The notes beneath the pieces were generated by a model. It was not told the origin of the DNA and ran no database searches. It saw nothing but the letters and a program-made list of their open reading frames with translations. Below, piece by piece: positions 7,970-17,763 of a DNA stretch of 33,684 nt (its first letter is position 1; every line of letters begins with the position of its first letter). The DNA comes from Myxococcales bacterium (lineage in GTDB: Bacteria; Myxococcota_A; Polyangia; Polyangiales; Ga0077539). Made by a program: the position numbers and the translations under genes. Location: assembly GCA_030652255.1 (NCBI GenBank), contig JAUSAZ010000024.1:1-33684 (forward strand), given 5' to 3'.

Positions 7970-8824
7970 TCAGGCCTTCTTCGGCATCGTCACGATCGGC
8001 TTGAGCACGGCCTTGCCGTCCTTGATCGAGACGTCGAGCCGCACCTCGGCGCCCTGGTACTTCTGCGCGAGCCTCGGCAGCGTCTCCCGGGCCTGACGCG
8101 CGACGGACTCGTACTGCACGTCGGTGCTCTCGCCGGTCATCCGCCGCGCCTCGACGAAGCGCTGGTGCAGCGCGCGGAGCTGCGCGTCGTCGGCGGGCTT
8201 CGGCGCGGGCGCGGGCGCGGGCCTCGCGGCGGGCGCGGGGCGCGGGGCCAGGCCGCCCGCACCGCGAGGGGCGGTGGACCCGAGGGCCCCGAGGGCGGGG
8301 CGACCCGCGGCGGGGACGGGCGCCGGGGTGGGGGCGCGCAGCGGCGACGCGCCAAGGTCGGGAAAGGCCTCGACGTCGCGGCGGCGGGCGGGTTGCGCGA
8401 CGGGCATCGGCGCGGGGGTCGGGTCGTCGGGGGTGGCGTCGGCGAGGTCGTCGTCGGTGAGCTCCATCGGGTCGGGCGCGGCCTCCTCGGCGGGCGCCCC
8501 GGCGCGCTGCTGGAGCGTGCGCCCGAGGCGCTGCGCTCGGATGAGGTCGCGCTTGTAGGTGCCCTCCTCGATCTGCCGGATGATGCGGCCCCAGTAGGTC
8601 TGGTAGGTCGTGAAGCGCTGCACCATCGTCTGGAAGCGGAAGCGCAGCCCGCCGTTGCGAAACTGCTCCTTGTGCAGCTGGGCGAAGCGCCGGTCGACGT
8701 CCTTGCGCTGCACGAAGGGGAGCATCTTCTCGATGCCGATGAAGTACTGGTCGTACTTGATCCGCAGGCGTTCGAGCCGCGACTCGAGCTCGTCGAGCTC
8801 CTTCTGGATCTCCGCTGGTGTCAC
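7970..8824 (-). CDS. MXAN_5187-like hypothetical protein
   Basis: A 284-residue cytoplasmic-type protein with three parts. Residues 1-110 are a charged helical region (IQKELDELESRLERLRIKYDQYFIGIEK), coiled-coil-like at the start, with many Arg/Phe/Tyr. Residues 111-205 are a Pro/Ala-rich disordered linker. Residues 206-284 are a conserved-looking domain (LHQRFVEARRMTGESTDVQYES ending VKPIVTMPKK-like) that I associate with the MXAN_5187 C-terminal domain of myxobacteria. The start is GTG 8824 because GGAGG stands 6 nt upstream. It lies 25 bp downstream of the lipoprotein at 8850 on the same strand and is probably co-transcribed. There is no signal peptide or membrane segment. Molecular function is unknown. 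Confidence 0.82.
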   Translation of the reverse strand: MTPAEIQKELDELESRLERLRIKYDQYFIGIEKMLPFVQRKDVDRRFAQLHKEQFRNGGLRFRFQTMVQRFTTYQTYWGRIIRQIEEGTYKRDLIRAQRLGRTLQQRAGAPAEEAAPDPMELTDDDLADATPDDPTPAPMPVAQPARRRDVEAFPDLGASPLRAPTPAPVPAAGRPALGALGSTAPRGAGGLAPRPAPAARPAPAPAPKPADDAQLRALHQRFVEARRMTGESTDVQYESVARQARETLPRLAQKYQGAEVRLDVSIKDGKAVLKPIVTMPKKA

Positions 8825-8849
8825 CGCGACCTCCGGGGCTGCCGCACGC

Positions 8850-9482
8850 TCACAGCGGCGTGATCACGAGGTTGTCGAAATGTACGACGGCGTCCCAGTT
8901 GTTGAACGCGAAGTACTCGTGCCCGGGCCCCGCGAGGGGGTCAGGGTCGTCCCACTCCAGCATCGGCTCGCCGTCGATGAGCCAGCGAAGCACCCGGCCG
9001 CGGCGCTCGATGGTGAAGTGGTAGTGCCGCCCCAGCTCGACGCGCGGGCCCACCCGCTGCCGACGGTCGGGCGCGTGCTCGTCCATGCGCGCGATGACGT
9101 TGTAGCTGTTGTTCCAGCCGCCGAAGATCACCACGTAGCTGGTGGCGGTGTACGAGGCCTGCACGGCGTGCGAGCTGCCGTCGCCCCACACCTCGCACTT
9201 GATGTCCCCCGCGGGAGAGTCGCTCCACGCGTCGAACTCGATGCGCGCGTTGCGCGGTAGCTTGCGCCGCAGCCACAGCGGGTGATTGCGCGCGCCCTGT
9301 CCCCGCAGCGCGCCGCCCTCGATGCGCCACCCCTCGCCCGTCACGCGCCAGTCGGCGCCGAGCTCCGCGCGCTCGAAGCGGTCTTCGAAGCGCCGCCCCA
9401 CGGTCGGGCTGCGGGGTTCGGTGCAGCCTGCGGTCACCAGCGCCCCTGCCAGCGGGACCATCCAACACCACCTCGCACTCAT
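8850..9482 (-). CDS. Lipoprotein with a concanavalin/LamG-like jelly-roll domain
   Basis: A 210-residue lipoprotein. Signal peptide MSARWCWMVPLAGALVTAGC ends in a good lipobox (VTAGC, Cys20). Residues 30-210 show the strand pattern of family-16/DUF1080-like jelly rolls: FEDRFERAELGADWRV at the start, WRIEGGALRG, YHFTIERRGRVLRWLIDGEP, and the terminal strand HFDNLVI that closes such domains. Catalytic residues cannot be assigned, so it may bind polysaccharide or be a degenerate hydrolase. ATG 9482 is chosen because it begins the signal peptide; no strong ribosome site is visible. It is divergent from the TlpA-like gene (79 bp between starts) and probably leads a two-gene unit with the MXAN_5187-like gene. 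Confidence 0.8.
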   Translation of the reverse strand: MSARWCWMVPLAGALVTAGCTEPRSPTVGRRFEDRFERAELGADWRVTGEGWRIEGGALRGQGARNHPLWLRRKLPRNARIEFDAWSDSPAGDIKCEVWGDGSSHAVQASYTATSYVVIFGGWNNSYNVIARMDEHAPDRRQRVGPRVELGRHYHFTIERRGRVLRWLIDGEPMLEWDDPDPLAGPGHEYFAFNNWDAVVHFDNLVITPL

Positions 9483-9561
9483 CGCGCGGGCACCGTACCA
9501 CAGGCCCGAAGACCCCGGAGCACGTTGAACATTTCGCCCAGGTGAGGTGTCGTACGCGGCC

Positions 9562-10083
9562 ATGAACCGACGCGCCTTCGCCTCGACCCTCCTCGCCGCC
9601 GCGCTCGCCACCGCCGCGCAGCCCGTGCTCGCCTCCGTCGGCACGGAGGCCCCGGAGTTTACGCTCCCCGCCGCGCCCGGCGGCCCGACCCGCGGGCGCT
9701 TCCGGCTCGCCGACTCGCTGCGCCGCAAGCCCGTCGTGGTGCTCTTCTGGGCCACGTGGTGCCAGCCCTGCATGCAGGAACTCCCGGTGTACCAGAGCCT
9801 CTACCAGCGCTACGGGGGGCAGCTCCAGGTGGTCGCCGTCTCGATGGACGGCCCCGACACCGTGGCCGAGGCGGGCGCCACGGCGCGGCGGCTGGGCATC
9901 ACCTTTCCGGTGGTGACCGACCTCGAGACCCAGGTGGTCTCGGTCTACAACCCGCGCCGCGCGGCGCCGTTTTCAGTGTGGATCGATCGGGCGGGGATCA
10001 TCACCCGCGAGCGGGAGGGCTTCTCAATGTCCGAGCAGCGGCAGATCGAGGCCGGCATCGCCGACCTCGTGCGCCGTCGCTGA
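9562..10083 (+). CDS. TlpA/redoxin-family thiol-disulfide protein, Tat-like signal
   Basis: A 173-residue exported thioredoxin-fold protein. The N-terminus MNRRAFASTLLAAALATAA has two arginines followed by x-Phe, resembling a twin-arginine signal, with cleavage likely near VLAS. The redoxin domain carries WATWCQPCMQELP, so the active-site pair is Cys67/Cys70, and it has the usual PVVVLFWATWC strand and a cis-Pro region (AAPFSVWIDRAG). Likely role: reducing or rearranging disulfides, or c-type cytochrome maturation, in the periplasm. A GTG at 9547 is an alternative start, but ATG 9562 gives the cleaner signal peptide. It is convergent with the next gene, stops 8 bp apart. A link to folding the neighbouring cysteine-repeat proteins is tempting but unproven. 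Confidence 0.87.
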   Translation: MNRRAFASTLLAAALATAAQPVLASVGTEAPEFTLPAAPGGPTRGRFRLADSLRRKPVVVLFWATWCQPCMQELPVYQSLYQRYGGQLQVVAVSMDGPDTVAEAGATARRLGITFPVVTDLETQVVSVYNPRRAAPFSVWIDRAGIITREREGFSMSEQRQIEAGIADLVRRR

Positions 10084-10095
10084 GGTGACGCTCAG
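10080..10095. terminator. Small palindrome containing both convergent stop codons
   Basis: CTGAG (10080-10084), a 6-nt loop and CTCAG (10091-10095) form a 5-bp stem. The plus-strand TGA (10081-10083) lies in one arm and the minus-strand stop (complement of TCA, 10092-10094) in the other. With one bulged base the stem extends by CGC/GCG. It is weak and has no T tract. Confidence 0.3.
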
Positions 10096-10796
10096 GCGTC
10101 GAGGTCGGGCTCGCCCTTGGGGGCGTGGTTGACCTCGGCGCCGCCGGGGCCCTCGAGCGCACGCAGCTCGTCGCGGGCGCGGCGGGAGACGTCGTTCCAG
10201 TCGGCCTGGTGGTGCCGGGCGAGGCCGTAGACGTGCCCCGGGCGGTGCTCGCTCACGATGGCCGTGAGCGACCGCATGATCTTGGCGGCGATGTCGTTGT
10301 CCTCGGGGTCGTTGATGCGCGGCTGGAGCACGCGGGTCTCCGCGGTGACCGCCTCGATCTTCAAGCGGAGCAGCGACGGGTCCATGCCCGGCGCGTCGTT
10401 GCTGATGGTGCGAACCTCCTCGCGGAGGCGCTCGAGGGGGTTGCGCACCCCCGGGTCGGACCCGCGGGCGTCGCCGCGGAAGGGCGCCGGGTCGGCGGCG
10501 CGGAAGTCACGCGGCTCGCGGCCGCCCTGGAAGTCCCGCTGGGGCCCGCGGCCCTCGCCGCGGTTGTCGCCGCGGTACGCCTGCGCCGCGCCGAAGTCGC
10601 GGGGCCCGCGCACGTCGCGGGTGGCGTTGAAATCGCGCGCCGGGCGGCGCTCGTCGTCGCGCCGGAAGCCCTGCGACGCCGACGGCGCCGGGGCGGTGCC
10701 GAGCACGTCGTCGATGCGGGCGGCGGCCTCCTTGAAGGTATCGCGCAAGGAAAGGAGCAGGTCGCGGAGGTCACGGTCGGAGGGAGCACGGTCCAT
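10092..10796 (-). CDS. Hypothetical protein with an Arg/Gly/Phe-rich disordered centre
   Basis: I do not recognise this 234-residue protein. Residues 1-35 form a likely amphipathic helix (DLRDLLLSLRDTFKEAAARIDDVLG). Residues 40-120 are low complexity, rich in Arg, Gly, Asp, Phe and Pro, with repeated RDF motifs (ARDFNA, PRDFGA, QRDFQG, PRDFRA), like RGG/FG-type disordered segments. Residues 125-220 look folded and helical (LERLREEVRTISND, RLKIEAVTAETRVLQPRI, IMRSLTAIVSEHRPGHVYGL). There is no signal peptide or membrane helix. ATG 10796 is preceded by AAGGA at 9-nt spacing, a good ribosome site. It is divergent from the PQQ lipoprotein with 257 bp between. The composition suggests nucleic-acid contact or condensate formation, but that is inference. 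Confidence 0.75.
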   Translation of the reverse strand: MDRAPSDRDLRDLLLSLRDTFKEAAARIDDVLGTAPAPSASQGFRRDDERRPARDFNATRDVRGPRDFGAAQAYRGDNRGEGRGPQRDFQGGREPRDFRAADPAPFRGDARGSDPGVRNPLERLREEVRTISNDAPGMDPSLLRLKIEAVTAETRVLQPRINDPEDNDIAAKIMRSLTAIVSEHRPGHVYGLARHHQADWNDVSRRARDELRALEGPGGAEVNHAPKGEPDLDA

Positions 10797-10986
10797 GGAA
10801 TAGGGTCCTTAACGGGTGGCGCGGAGGGCGTCGTCGCGGGGTCAACACGGCCCGCGACACAACTGGTAGTCGCCCTCTCGGCGGATCAGTGGGAGCGCAG
10901 GGCTTCTATCCCCACGAGCGCCATCCACGCAAGCGCCTCCCCGGGGCCACCGCCGCCGCGCCGCCGCCCCCCCCGCACACAGCAGC

Positions 10987-11014
10987 TTGGCGGGCGCGAC
11001 GAACAGGCTAGGAT
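10987..11014 (+). promoter_or_regulatory. Putative sigma-70-type promoter of the PQQ lipoprotein gene
   Basis: TTGGCG (10987-10992) and TAGGAT (11009-11014) are separated by 16 nt, each matching 4 of 6 consensus bases. Transcription would start near 11021, about 33 nt before ATG 11054. This is consensus matching by eye only. Confidence 0.35.
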
Positions 11015-11053
11015 GCGCTCCCCCTACACCGGCCCCGAGAGAAGACCTGCTGC

Positions 11054-12715
11054 ATGCGCACCTCCCCGACCTCCTCGCTCGTTCGTCCCCTCGTGCTCAC
11101 GGTCGCGTTCGCCTCGGCGGCGTGCTCGTCCGACCCGGTCACGCCGACGGACGCCGCGGTCACCACGGACACGCCGGTGGTCGCGACGGACAACGGCGGC
11201 GGTACGGACACGGGCGTCGGACGCGACGTGGTCGTCGCTACCGACACCGGCGTCGTGCGGCCCGACGCGGGCACCCCGGTGGGCGGCACCACCGCGGTCA
11301 CCACCTTCCAGTTCGACCGCGGCCGCTCGGGGGCCAACCGCAGCGAGACCCGCCTCACCGTCGCCGCCGTCACCGCGGGCTTCGGGCGGGTCGCCGCGTT
11401 CGCGCCGGCGCTCGACGGCGAGGTGTACGCGCAGCCCCTCTACCTGCCGGGCGTCACCGTCGGCGGCGCGCGCCGCGATGTGCTCTTCGTCGCCACGCAG
11501 GGCAACTCCATGTACGCGCTCGACGCCGCCACGGGCGCCGAGCTCTGGCGCACCGCCCTCGGCACGCCGGTGCCGCGCTCGATGCAGCAGTGCGGCAACA
11601 TCAACCCCATCGGCGTCGTGAGCACCGGCGTCATCGACCCGGCGACCAACACCCTCTACGCCGTCGCGTTCACCAACGACGGCGGGCTGCAATTCAAGCT
11701 CAACGCGCTCGACGTCACCACGGGGCAGCAGCGCGCGGGGTACCCCGCCAACATCAGCCCGCCCACCACCGGGGGATCGTCCTTCGACGTGCGCGCCACC
11801 GGGCAGCGCGGCGCGCTCCAGTTCGCCGACGGGCGCGTCTTCGTCCCCTTCGGCGGCCTCTACGGCGACTGCGGGATGTACCACGGCTGGGTGGTGGGCA
11901 TCGACGCCGCCAACCCCTCGCAGCAGGCCGCCTACGCCACCCCCGGCCGCGGCTCGGGCATCTGGGCGGTGGGCGGTTCGGCCATGGACGAGACCGGGCG
12001 CCTCTTCGTGGCGACGGGCAACAGCACCCCCCTCGGCGGACACACCCCGGGCTCCTTCGGCGAGCGGGTCATCCGCCTCGGCGGCGGCCCGACGGGGCCC
12101 ACCGGGTCGACCGATCCCACGTCGTTCTTCGAGGCCTCGGACGCCCGCATGCTCGACCTCCAGGACCTCGACATCGGCTCGGTCTCCCCGATGGTGCTCC
12201 CCCCCGTCGCGGGCGCTGCGGGTCGTCTCGTGTGGCAGGGCGGCAAGGCCGGCGTGAGCTACCTGCTCGACCGCGACAACCTCGGGGGCACCGGCTCGCA
12301 GGTCTTCCAGATGCGCTACTTCTCGGGCGGCAACTTCGGCGCCGCGGCGACGTGGTCCAACGGCGCCGACACCTTCGTGTTCGCCCCCGGCCGCGGCAGC
12401 CGCTCGGGGTGCGCGGGCAGCGGCGGCGTGATGGCCCTGCGCGTCTCCGGCACCGCCCTCGCGACGGCCTGGTGCAGCGCGACGGTGTCCAACCCGTCGC
12501 CCCCCGCGGTGTCGTCCAACGGCAACAACGACGGCATCCTCTGGGTCGCCGGCTCGTCCCCGGCGACGCTCCGCGCCATCGACATCTCCAACGGCATGGA
12601 GATCTTCGCGGGCGCGCCGCCCAGCGTCCGGCAGTGGACGCCCATCGTCGTCGCCGACGGCCGCGTCTACGTGACCGGCTCGCGCACCGTGTCGCTCTTC
12701 AGCACCACCCCGTAG
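11054..12715 (+). CDS. PQQ-like beta-propeller lipoprotein
   Basis: A 553-residue lipoprotein. The signal ends ASAAC (Cys24), followed by a Thr/Asp/Val/Gly tether to about residue 78 (DTPVVATDNGGGTDTGV, ATDTGVVRPDAG). The rest is a propeller of PQQ/WD-like blades with recurring strands ending in VFVATQGNSMYALDAATG-type turns: LYLPGV, NTLYAVAF, RVFVPFGG, GRLFVATGN, GRVYVTGS. Tryptophan-docking motifs of true quinoprotein dehydrogenases are incomplete, so it may be a structural propeller rather than a PQQ enzyme. ATG 11054 begins the signal peptide, with a weak GAGAAGA upstream. It is followed 69 bp later by the third cysteine-repeat gene on the same strand. Confidence 0.83.
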   Translation: MRTSPTSSLVRPLVLTVAFASAACSSDPVTPTDAAVTTDTPVVATDNGGGTDTGVGRDVVVATDTGVVRPDAGTPVGGTTAVTTFQFDRGRSGANRSETRLTVAAVTAGFGRVAAFAPALDGEVYAQPLYLPGVTVGGARRDVLFVATQGNSMYALDAATGAELWRTALGTPVPRSMQQCGNINPIGVVSTGVIDPATNTLYAVAFTNDGGLQFKLNALDVTTGQQRAGYPANISPPTTGGSSFDVRATGQRGALQFADGRVFVPFGGLYGDCGMYHGWVVGIDAANPSQQAAYATPGRGSGIWAVGGSAMDETGRLFVATGNSTPLGGHTPGSFGERVIRLGGGPTGPTGSTDPTSFFEASDARMLDLQDLDIGSVSPMVLPPVAGAAGRLVWQGGKAGVSYLLDRDNLGGTGSQVFQMRYFSGGNFGAAATWSNGADTFVFAPGRGSRSGCAGSGGVMALRVSGTALATAWCSATVSNPSPPAVSSNGNNDGILWVAGSSPATLRAIDISNGMEIFAGAPPSVRQWTPIVVADGRVYVTGSRTVSLFSTTP

Positions 12716-12748
12716 CCTGCGCCTCCCTGCGGGCGCCCTGCCGTGGGT

Positions 12749-12777
12749 TTGACACCCGACGGGCGATCCCTGAGAAC
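12749..12777 (+). promoter_or_regulatory. Candidate promoter immediately before the cysteine-repeat gene
   Basis: A perfect TTGACA (12749-12754) is followed after 17 nt by GAGAAC (12772-12777), which matches only 3 of 6 -10 bases. The implied start of transcription (about 12784) is next to ATG 12785, so the message could be nearly leaderless. No Shine-Dalgarno sequence is evident, which agrees with that. Confidence 0.25.
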
Positions 12778-12784
12778 CGCCGTC

Positions 12785-14797
12785 ATGCGGTCTGCACTCC
12801 CTTCGCTTCGGCATCTCTCCCTCGTCGCGCTCACCCTCGTGGCGGCGTGCTCGTCCCCGCGGAGCTCGGGCAACAACCCCGACCCCGCCGACGCGTCGAC
12901 GGACGTCACGGCTGACACCGGCGTCGACGTCGGCAGCCTCATCGACGCGCCCGCCGACCTCGGCAGCCCGGACGTCCCCGCCAAGAAGGATGTCCCCGAC
13001 GCCGGCACGCCGGACGACGTCGCCGCCGACGATGTGCCGGTCGATGCCGCCGACGATGTGCCGGCCGACGCCCCCGCCGACGATGTGCCGGCCGACGCCG
13101 CCGCCGACGCACCGGCCGACGTCCCCGCCGACGTGCCGCCGCTGCCCTGTCGCTCCGACCGCGAGTGCGGCGTGCGCTCGCAGGTGTGCGAGCGGGTGAG
13201 CGGGCTCTGCGTCGACTGCCTCACCAGCGTCGACTGCACCGGCACGGACGTGTGCTCGAGCAACCGCTGCGTCGCCGCGCCGCCGCCCTGCCGCTCGGAC
13301 CGCGACTGCTCGGCCCGCATGCAGGTCTGCAACACCACCCGGATGACCTGCGTCGACTGCAACATCGACGTCGACTGCCCCGACGGCAGCTACTGCGACC
13401 CCGACGGCAACTGCGCCGCGCGGGTCTGCTCGCCGGGCACCACGACCTGCGCTGACGAGAGCACCCGCCGGGTGTGCTCCGCCGACGGGCGCATGTTCAC
13501 CCTCTCTCCCTGCCCCGCGGTGCCCAACGGCGCCTCGCGCTGCGCTGACGGCGCGTGCGCCTCCACCTGCAACGCCACCTTCGCCGACTGCGACGGCAGC
13601 GCCGCCAACGGCTGCGAGACCAGCACCGCCACCAGCGCCGCAAACTGCGGCCGCTGCGGCAACGTCTGCCCCAGCGCGGGCGGCACGGCGGCCTGCGCCG
13701 CCGGGGTGTGCACCCTCACCTGCAGCGCCGGGCGCGGCGACTGCGACGGCAGCGCGGCCAACGGCTGCGAGACCAACACCGCCAGCAGCAACGCCCACTG
13801 CGGCCGCTGCGGCAGCCCCTGCGCGGCGGGCCAGAGCTGCACCGCGGGCGTATGCCAGGCGACGGGGTGCCCGTCGGGCCAGACCCAGTGCGGCAGCGCC
13901 TGCGTCGACCTGAACTCCAACGTGCTCCAGTGCGGCGCCTGCGGCCGCGCGTGCAGCCTGCCCAACGCGACGCCGGCCTGCGTGTCGGGCACCTGCGTGG
14001 TGGCGTCCTGCGCCGCGGGCCTCGGCGACTGCGACGGCGTGCCGTCCAACGGCTGCGAGACCGACACCAGCCGCAGCGTCGACCACTGCGGCGCCTGCGG
14101 CACCGTGTGCCCCGTGCCGCCGGGCTCTGTCCCGGCGTGCGTCCGCGGGGTGTGCGGCATCTACTGCTCCCCGGGCTTCGGCAGCTGCGACCTCTCCAAC
14201 CACAACGGCTGCGAGGTGTCGCTGCTCACCTCGCCGACGAACTGCGGCGCCTGCGGCAACGCCTGCGCCGCGGGGCAGGCCTGCCAGGCCGGCGTCTGCG
14301 TGAACAACTCCTGCGGGGCGGGGCTCACCCTCTGCGCGGGCGGCACCTGCCGCGACCTCACTCGTGACCAGGCCAACTGCGGCGCCTGCGGGCGCGCCTG
14401 CGCGGCGGGCCAGCTGTGCACCTCCTCGACCTGCGTCTCCACCCCGCTGCGCTTCTCGCTGAGCTGGAACGTCACCGCCGACCTCGACATCGCCGTGCTC
14501 ACCCCGAGCGGCGTCGTGATCAACTACGCCAACCGCACCGCCGGGGGCGGCACCATCGACTTCGACAGCATGGCCACCGGCCCGGAGCAGATCTACTGGA
14601 CCAGCGCGGCGCCCGCGGGCACCTACTACGTCTGCGTGATCCCCTTCCGGGTGACCAGCACGACCAGCTACAGCCTCCAGGCCTTCCGCGGCGCGACGGT
14701 GGCCGCCACCCGCAGCGGGAGCCACACCACCAGCGCCCCGTCCGGCACCGCCTGCTCGGCCACGAGCCCGTACATGGTGCTCGCCTTCGTCCCGTGA
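12785..14797 (+). CDS. Cysteine-repeat lipoprotein with a C-terminal DUF2135/YfaP-like domain
   Basis: A 670-residue lipoprotein. The signal peptide ends LTLVAAC (Cys22). Residues 23-118 are an acidic tether made largely of [14 protein letters not shown] repeats. Two [12 protein letters not shown] / [12 protein letters not shown] modules follow, with CVDC turns. About seven NCGxCGxxC repeats come next, mainly of the [13 protein letters not shown] subtype. Residues ~560-670 form a separate beta domain ([20 protein letters not shown], then [20 protein letters not shown]) that matches the DUF2135/YfaP-like fold by its W-DLD-PSG and GPE-IYW-P-G-Y layout. ATG 12785 is chosen because it begins the signal peptide. 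A hairpin at 14806-14823 follows the stop. Function is unknown; a surface scaffold is likely. Confidence 0.85.
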   Translation: MRSALPSLRHLSLVALTLVAACSSPRSSGNNPDPADASTDVTADTGVDVGSLIDAPADLGSPDVPAKKDVPDAGTPDDVAADDVPVDAADDVPADAPADDVPADAAADAPADVPADVPPLPCRSDRECGVRSQVCERVSGLCVDCLTSVDCTGTDVCSSNRCVAAPPPCRSDRDCSARMQVCNTTRMTCVDCNIDVDCPDGSYCDPDGNCAARVCSPGTTTCADESTRRVCSADGRMFTLSPCPAVPNGASRCADGACASTCNATFADCDGSAANGCETSTATSAANCGRCGNVCPSAGGTAACAAGVCTLTCSAGRGDCDGSAANGCETNTASSNAHCGRCGSPCAAGQSCTAGVCQATGCPSGQTQCGSACVDLNSNVLQCGACGRACSLPNATPACVSGTCVVASCAAGLGDCDGVPSNGCETDTSRSVDHCGACGTVCPVPPGSVPACVRGVCGIYCSPGFGSCDLSNHNGCEVSLLTSPTNCGACGNACAAGQACQAGVCVNNSCGAGLTLCAGGTCRDLTRDQANCGACGRACAAGQLCTSSTCVSTPLRFSLSWNVTADLDIAVLTPSGVVINYANRTAGGGTIDFDSMATGPEQIYWTSAAPAGTYYVCVIPFRVTSTTSYSLQAFRGATVAATRSGSHTTSAPSGTACSATSPYMVLAFVP

Positions 14798-14805
14798 AAG
14801 CCCGT

Positions 14806-14823
14806 CGCCGCGATCGCGCGGCG
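14806..14823 (+). terminator. Hairpin after the third cysteine-repeat gene
   Basis: CGCCGCG (14806-14812) and CGCGGCG (14817-14823) form a perfect 7-bp GC stem around the loop ATCG. It begins 9 nt after the TGA at 14795-14797. There is no U tract. It may end the upstream transcript before the carboxylase gene. Confidence 0.45.
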
Positions 14824-14852
14824 GGCCCCACCTGTGGTATCCGCGCAGGCCT

Positions 14853-16409
<1,557 letters not shown>

Positions 16410-16417
16410 TCCGTCAG

Positions 16418-16439
16418 CCCGGGGGCGCTCGCTCCCGGG
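16418..16439 (+). terminator. Strong hairpin after the carboxylase gene
   Basis: CCCGGGGGCG (16418-16427) pairs with CGCTCCCGGG (16430-16439), nine Watson-Crick pairs and one G-T wobble if fully zipped. In practice the stem is about 9 bp with a 4-nt loop. It starts 8 nt after the stop codon. It lacks a T tract, as is common in very GC-rich genomes. Confidence 0.5.
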
Positions 16440-16464
16440 ACCATGGCTCTGCTACCTTCGAGCG

Positions 16465-17751
16465 ATGCGCCTGCCATGGATCGCCCTCCCCCTTGGACTC
16501 CTGGGCGCCTGCGCCCCCGAGGAGCTCACCCAGACCACGGGTGACTCCGGCACCGGCAACCGGGTCGACGCCCGCGTCACCGACCGCCCGGTCGTGCGCG
16601 ACACCGGCGTCGCGCCGCGGGACACGGGGGTCGCGCCGGGTGACACCGGGGTGATCCCGACGCCGCGCGACGGGGGCGTGATCGGTCCGACGGACACCGG
16701 GGTGGCGCGGGAGAACTGCGCGACGCCCTTCGACGACAACGACGACGGCGTGGCCAACGAGAACTGCCCCTGCACGCCGGGCACCGAGCAGATGTGCTTC
16801 GAGCGCCCGGAGGACGCCTTCCGGGGCATGTGCCGGATGGGGCGCCAGCGCTGCGAGGGCAGCGGAGAGTTCGGCATGTGGTCGGCCTGCGGCGGCTCGT
16901 GGCTTCCCATCGCCGAGGCCATGAACCGCTGCGAGGTCGCGCAGGACCTCATGGGCATGACCGCGACCCGCGCGCCGGTGGACATCATCCTCTTCGTCGA
17001 CACCTCCGGGTCGATGACCGAGGAGACCATCGCGGTGAACGAGAACATGAACCGCCTCGCCTCCATCCTCGGCGCGAGCGGCCTCGACTACCACGTGATC
17101 ATGGTCGCCCGCCGCGGCACGGCCCGCCTCCAGGTGTGCATCCCCGCGCCGCTGGGTGGCGCGGCCTGCGCCGACTCGCCCCGGCTGCGGCACATCAACC
17201 AGACCGTCAACAGCACCGACGGCCTCGCGCGGCTCATGTCCACGCAGCCGATGTGGCAGAGCTTCACGCGCCCCGACGCGCTGAAGTTCTTCGTGGCCGT
17301 CACCGACGACGAGAGCTCGGTCACCGCCGACGCCTTCAACACCGCCGTCATCCGCTGGCCGGGCTTCTCGACGTACGTGTTCCACTCCATCGTCGGCTAC
17401 GAGTCCCGCACCGACTGCCCCACCCTCGCGCGCCGCGGCGGGCAGTACCTCACGCTCACCTCGCGCACCCGCGGCCTCGCCGCGCGGGTGTGCAGCACCG
17501 ACTGGACCCCCATCTTCACGACCTTCGCGCGCGACATCACCAGCCGCGCCAACGCCTGGACCATCGACGCCGACGCCCGCCCCGACACCCTCCAGGTGTG
17601 GATCGTCGCGGCCGACGGCACCCGCACCCAGCTCACCACGGGCTGGAGCTACGACCCCACCGCGCGGCGGCTCACCATCGACCCCGCGCAGCTCCCCCCG
17701 GCGGGCAGCCGCGTCGAGGTGCTCTACCGCACCCGGGCCTCGTCGCCGTAG
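16465..17751 (+). CDS. VWA-domain lipoprotein
   Basis: A 428-residue lipoprotein. The signal ends GLLGAC (Cys16). A tether of DTGVAPRDTGVAPGDTGV type runs to about residue 80. A Cys-rich acidic segment follows (CATPFDDNDDGVANENCPC), resembling MopE-like metal-binding repeats. A GMCRMGRQRCEGSGEFGMW segment comes next. Residues 171-370 are a von Willebrand factor A domain: DIILFVDTSGSM carries the MIDAS DTSGS at 179-183, and FFVAVTDDESS supplies a further acidic metal site. The C-terminal ~60 residues form a small beta domain. Likely role: metal-dependent adhesion at the outer membrane, broadly like myxobacterial gliding lipoprotein CglB in architecture, though no homology to it can be claimed. 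ATG 16465 starts the signal. The stop codon lies in a palindrome shared with the convergent gene. Confidence 0.87.
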   Translation: MRLPWIALPLGLLGACAPEELTQTTGDSGTGNRVDARVTDRPVVRDTGVAPRDTGVAPGDTGVIPTPRDGGVIGPTDTGVARENCATPFDDNDDGVANENCPCTPGTEQMCFERPEDAFRGMCRMGRQRCEGSGEFGMWSACGGSWLPIAEAMNRCEVAQDLMGMTATRAPVDIILFVDTSGSMTEETIAVNENMNRLASILGASGLDYHVIMVARRGTARLQVCIPAPLGGAACADSPRLRHINQTVNSTDGLARLMSTQPMWQSFTRPDALKFFVAVTDDESSVTADAFNTAVIRWPGFSTYVFHSIVGYESRTDCPTLARRGGQYLTLTSRTRGLAARVCSTDWTPIFTTFARDITSRANAWTIDADARPDTLQVWIVAADGTRTQLTTGWSYDPTARRLTIDPAQLPPAGSRVEVLYRTRASSP

Positions 17752-17763
17752 GCGTCGCCTACG
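17747..17763. terminator. Palindrome containing both stop codons of a convergent pair
   Basis: CGTAGGC (17747-17753), loop GTC and GCCTACG (17757-17763) form a perfect 7-bp hairpin. The TAG of the VWA gene (17749-17751) lies in the left arm. The minus-strand TAG of the PPC-like gene (CTA, 17759-17761) lies in the right arm. The stem continues by two pairs after one mismatch (17744-17745 with 17765-17766). A single symmetric element could therefore end transcription and translation in both directions. Confidence 0.5.

Noticed and set aside
10901..13365. Long minus-strand frame of 1355 codons (11024-15091) across the PQQ, cysteine-repeat and carboxylase genes
   Set aside because: It crosses three well-supported plus-strand genes and reads as Ala/Gly/Arg/Val shadow.
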